Assembly (NCBI GenBank): GCA_902492555.1 | Contig: CABUMH010000153.1 | Location: forward strand, 1 to 5,781 | Length of the DNA stretch: 5,781 bases | Direction of reading: 5' to 3' | From: Eisenbergiella sp900555195 | Lineage (GTDB): Bacteria > Bacillota > Clostridia > Lachnospirales > Lachnospiraceae | Shown: piece by piece, positions 5,669 through 5,781 of the stretch | Layout of the letters: every line of letters begins with the position of its first letter | Numbering within the stretch: the first letter of the stretch is position 1 | Made by a program: the position numbers and the translations under genes | Notes under the pieces: generated by a model | The model's database searches: none | What the model saw: the letters and a program-made list of their open reading frames with translations, nothing else | What the model was told of the DNA's origin: nothing

Positions 5669-5697
5669 ACTATAGCCGATTTTCTTTTCTTTTGCAA
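5669..5697 (-). promoter_or_regulatory. Sigma-A-like promoter of the ECF operon
   Basis: On the minus strand TTGCAA (5697-5692) is followed after exactly 17 bases by TATAGT (5674-5669), 4 of 6 and 5 of 6 matches to the consensus hexamers. The spacer is A-rich. The predicted start near 5662 gives the leader described for 5518-5662. No competing promoter as good was seen closer to the S-component gene. Confidence 0.65.
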
Positions 5698-5703
5698 CGG
5701 GCA

Positions 5704-5723
5704 AACGAAAATCGAACGAAAAT
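5704..5723. promoter_or_regulatory. Pair of 9-bp direct repeats upstream of the ECF promoter
   Basis: AACGAAAAT occurs at 5704-5712 and again at 5715-5723, an 11-bp period or about one helical turn. The nearer copy ends 7 bp from the -35 hexamer. Same-face direct repeats directly upstream of a promoter are typical of an activator or repressor site. The binding protein is unknown. The sequence can also be read as part of an A/T-rich upstream element. Confidence 0.4.
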
Positions 5724-5781
5724 GTCGTTACTACTCAGCCCTCCGCATATGCCGTTCCGTCTTCCTCGCCTGTGACACCTG

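Noticed and set aside
5724..5781. Possible C-terminal end of another minus-strand gene at the right edge
   Set aside because: All three minus frames are open at the edge (ending as RKTERHMRRAE, GVTGEEDGTAYAEG or a longer tail), none recognisable, so no frame can be preferred.

Overview
The window looks like chromosomal DNA of a mid-GC member of the Firmicutes, most likely a gut-type Clostridia/Lachnospiraceae relative. This is an inference from strong AGGAGG-type ribosome binding sites, sigma-A-like promoters, a TPP riboswitch ahead of a ThiT-type thiamine transporter, Rho-independent terminators, and Firmicutes-type energy-coupling factor (ECF) transporter proteins. No phage, IS transposase, CRISPR array, tRNA or rRNA is visible.

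Layout. Bases 1-133 form one very long inverted repeat (28-bp outer arms, 27 of 28 Watson-Crick plus one G-U) with a second long stem inside it; no gene was found in 1-560. A promoter (TTGACT-17-TATCAT) at 227-255 leads into a TPP riboswitch aptamer (about 277-429) with an enlarged P3a arm. A hairpin, a small terminator and an RBS-sequestering helix follow, ahead of thiT (561-1118, + strand), which ends at a strong terminator (1176-1224). Everything after that is on the minus strand. In transcription order from the right edge these are a promoter with an upstream pair of 9-bp direct repeats, a structured leader of about 145 nt, a UPF0397-family ECF S component (5517-4957), a 177-bp gap with two GC-rich hairpins, a fused double ATPase of the YkoD type (4779-3055), the EcfT transmembrane coupling protein (3077-2250, overlapping the ATPase gene by 23 bp), and a LacX-like aldose 1-epimerase (2133-1246). 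The epimerase converges on thiT and shares its terminator.

How the genes fit together. S component, ATPase and EcfT together make a complete ECF vitamin/cofactor importer; the ligand of the UPF0397 S component cannot be read from sequence. ThiT is a solitary S component that needs an EcfA-EcfA'-EcfT module from elsewhere, and the cassette next door is one candidate. The two units do not share visible control: thiT has the TPP riboswitch and the cassette leader does not. The epimerase (sugar mutarotase) is a metabolic outlier that may simply be read from the same transcript. The less explained parts are the giant hairpin at the left edge, the layered control of thiT, and the repeat-plus-leader region ahead of the ECF cassette.
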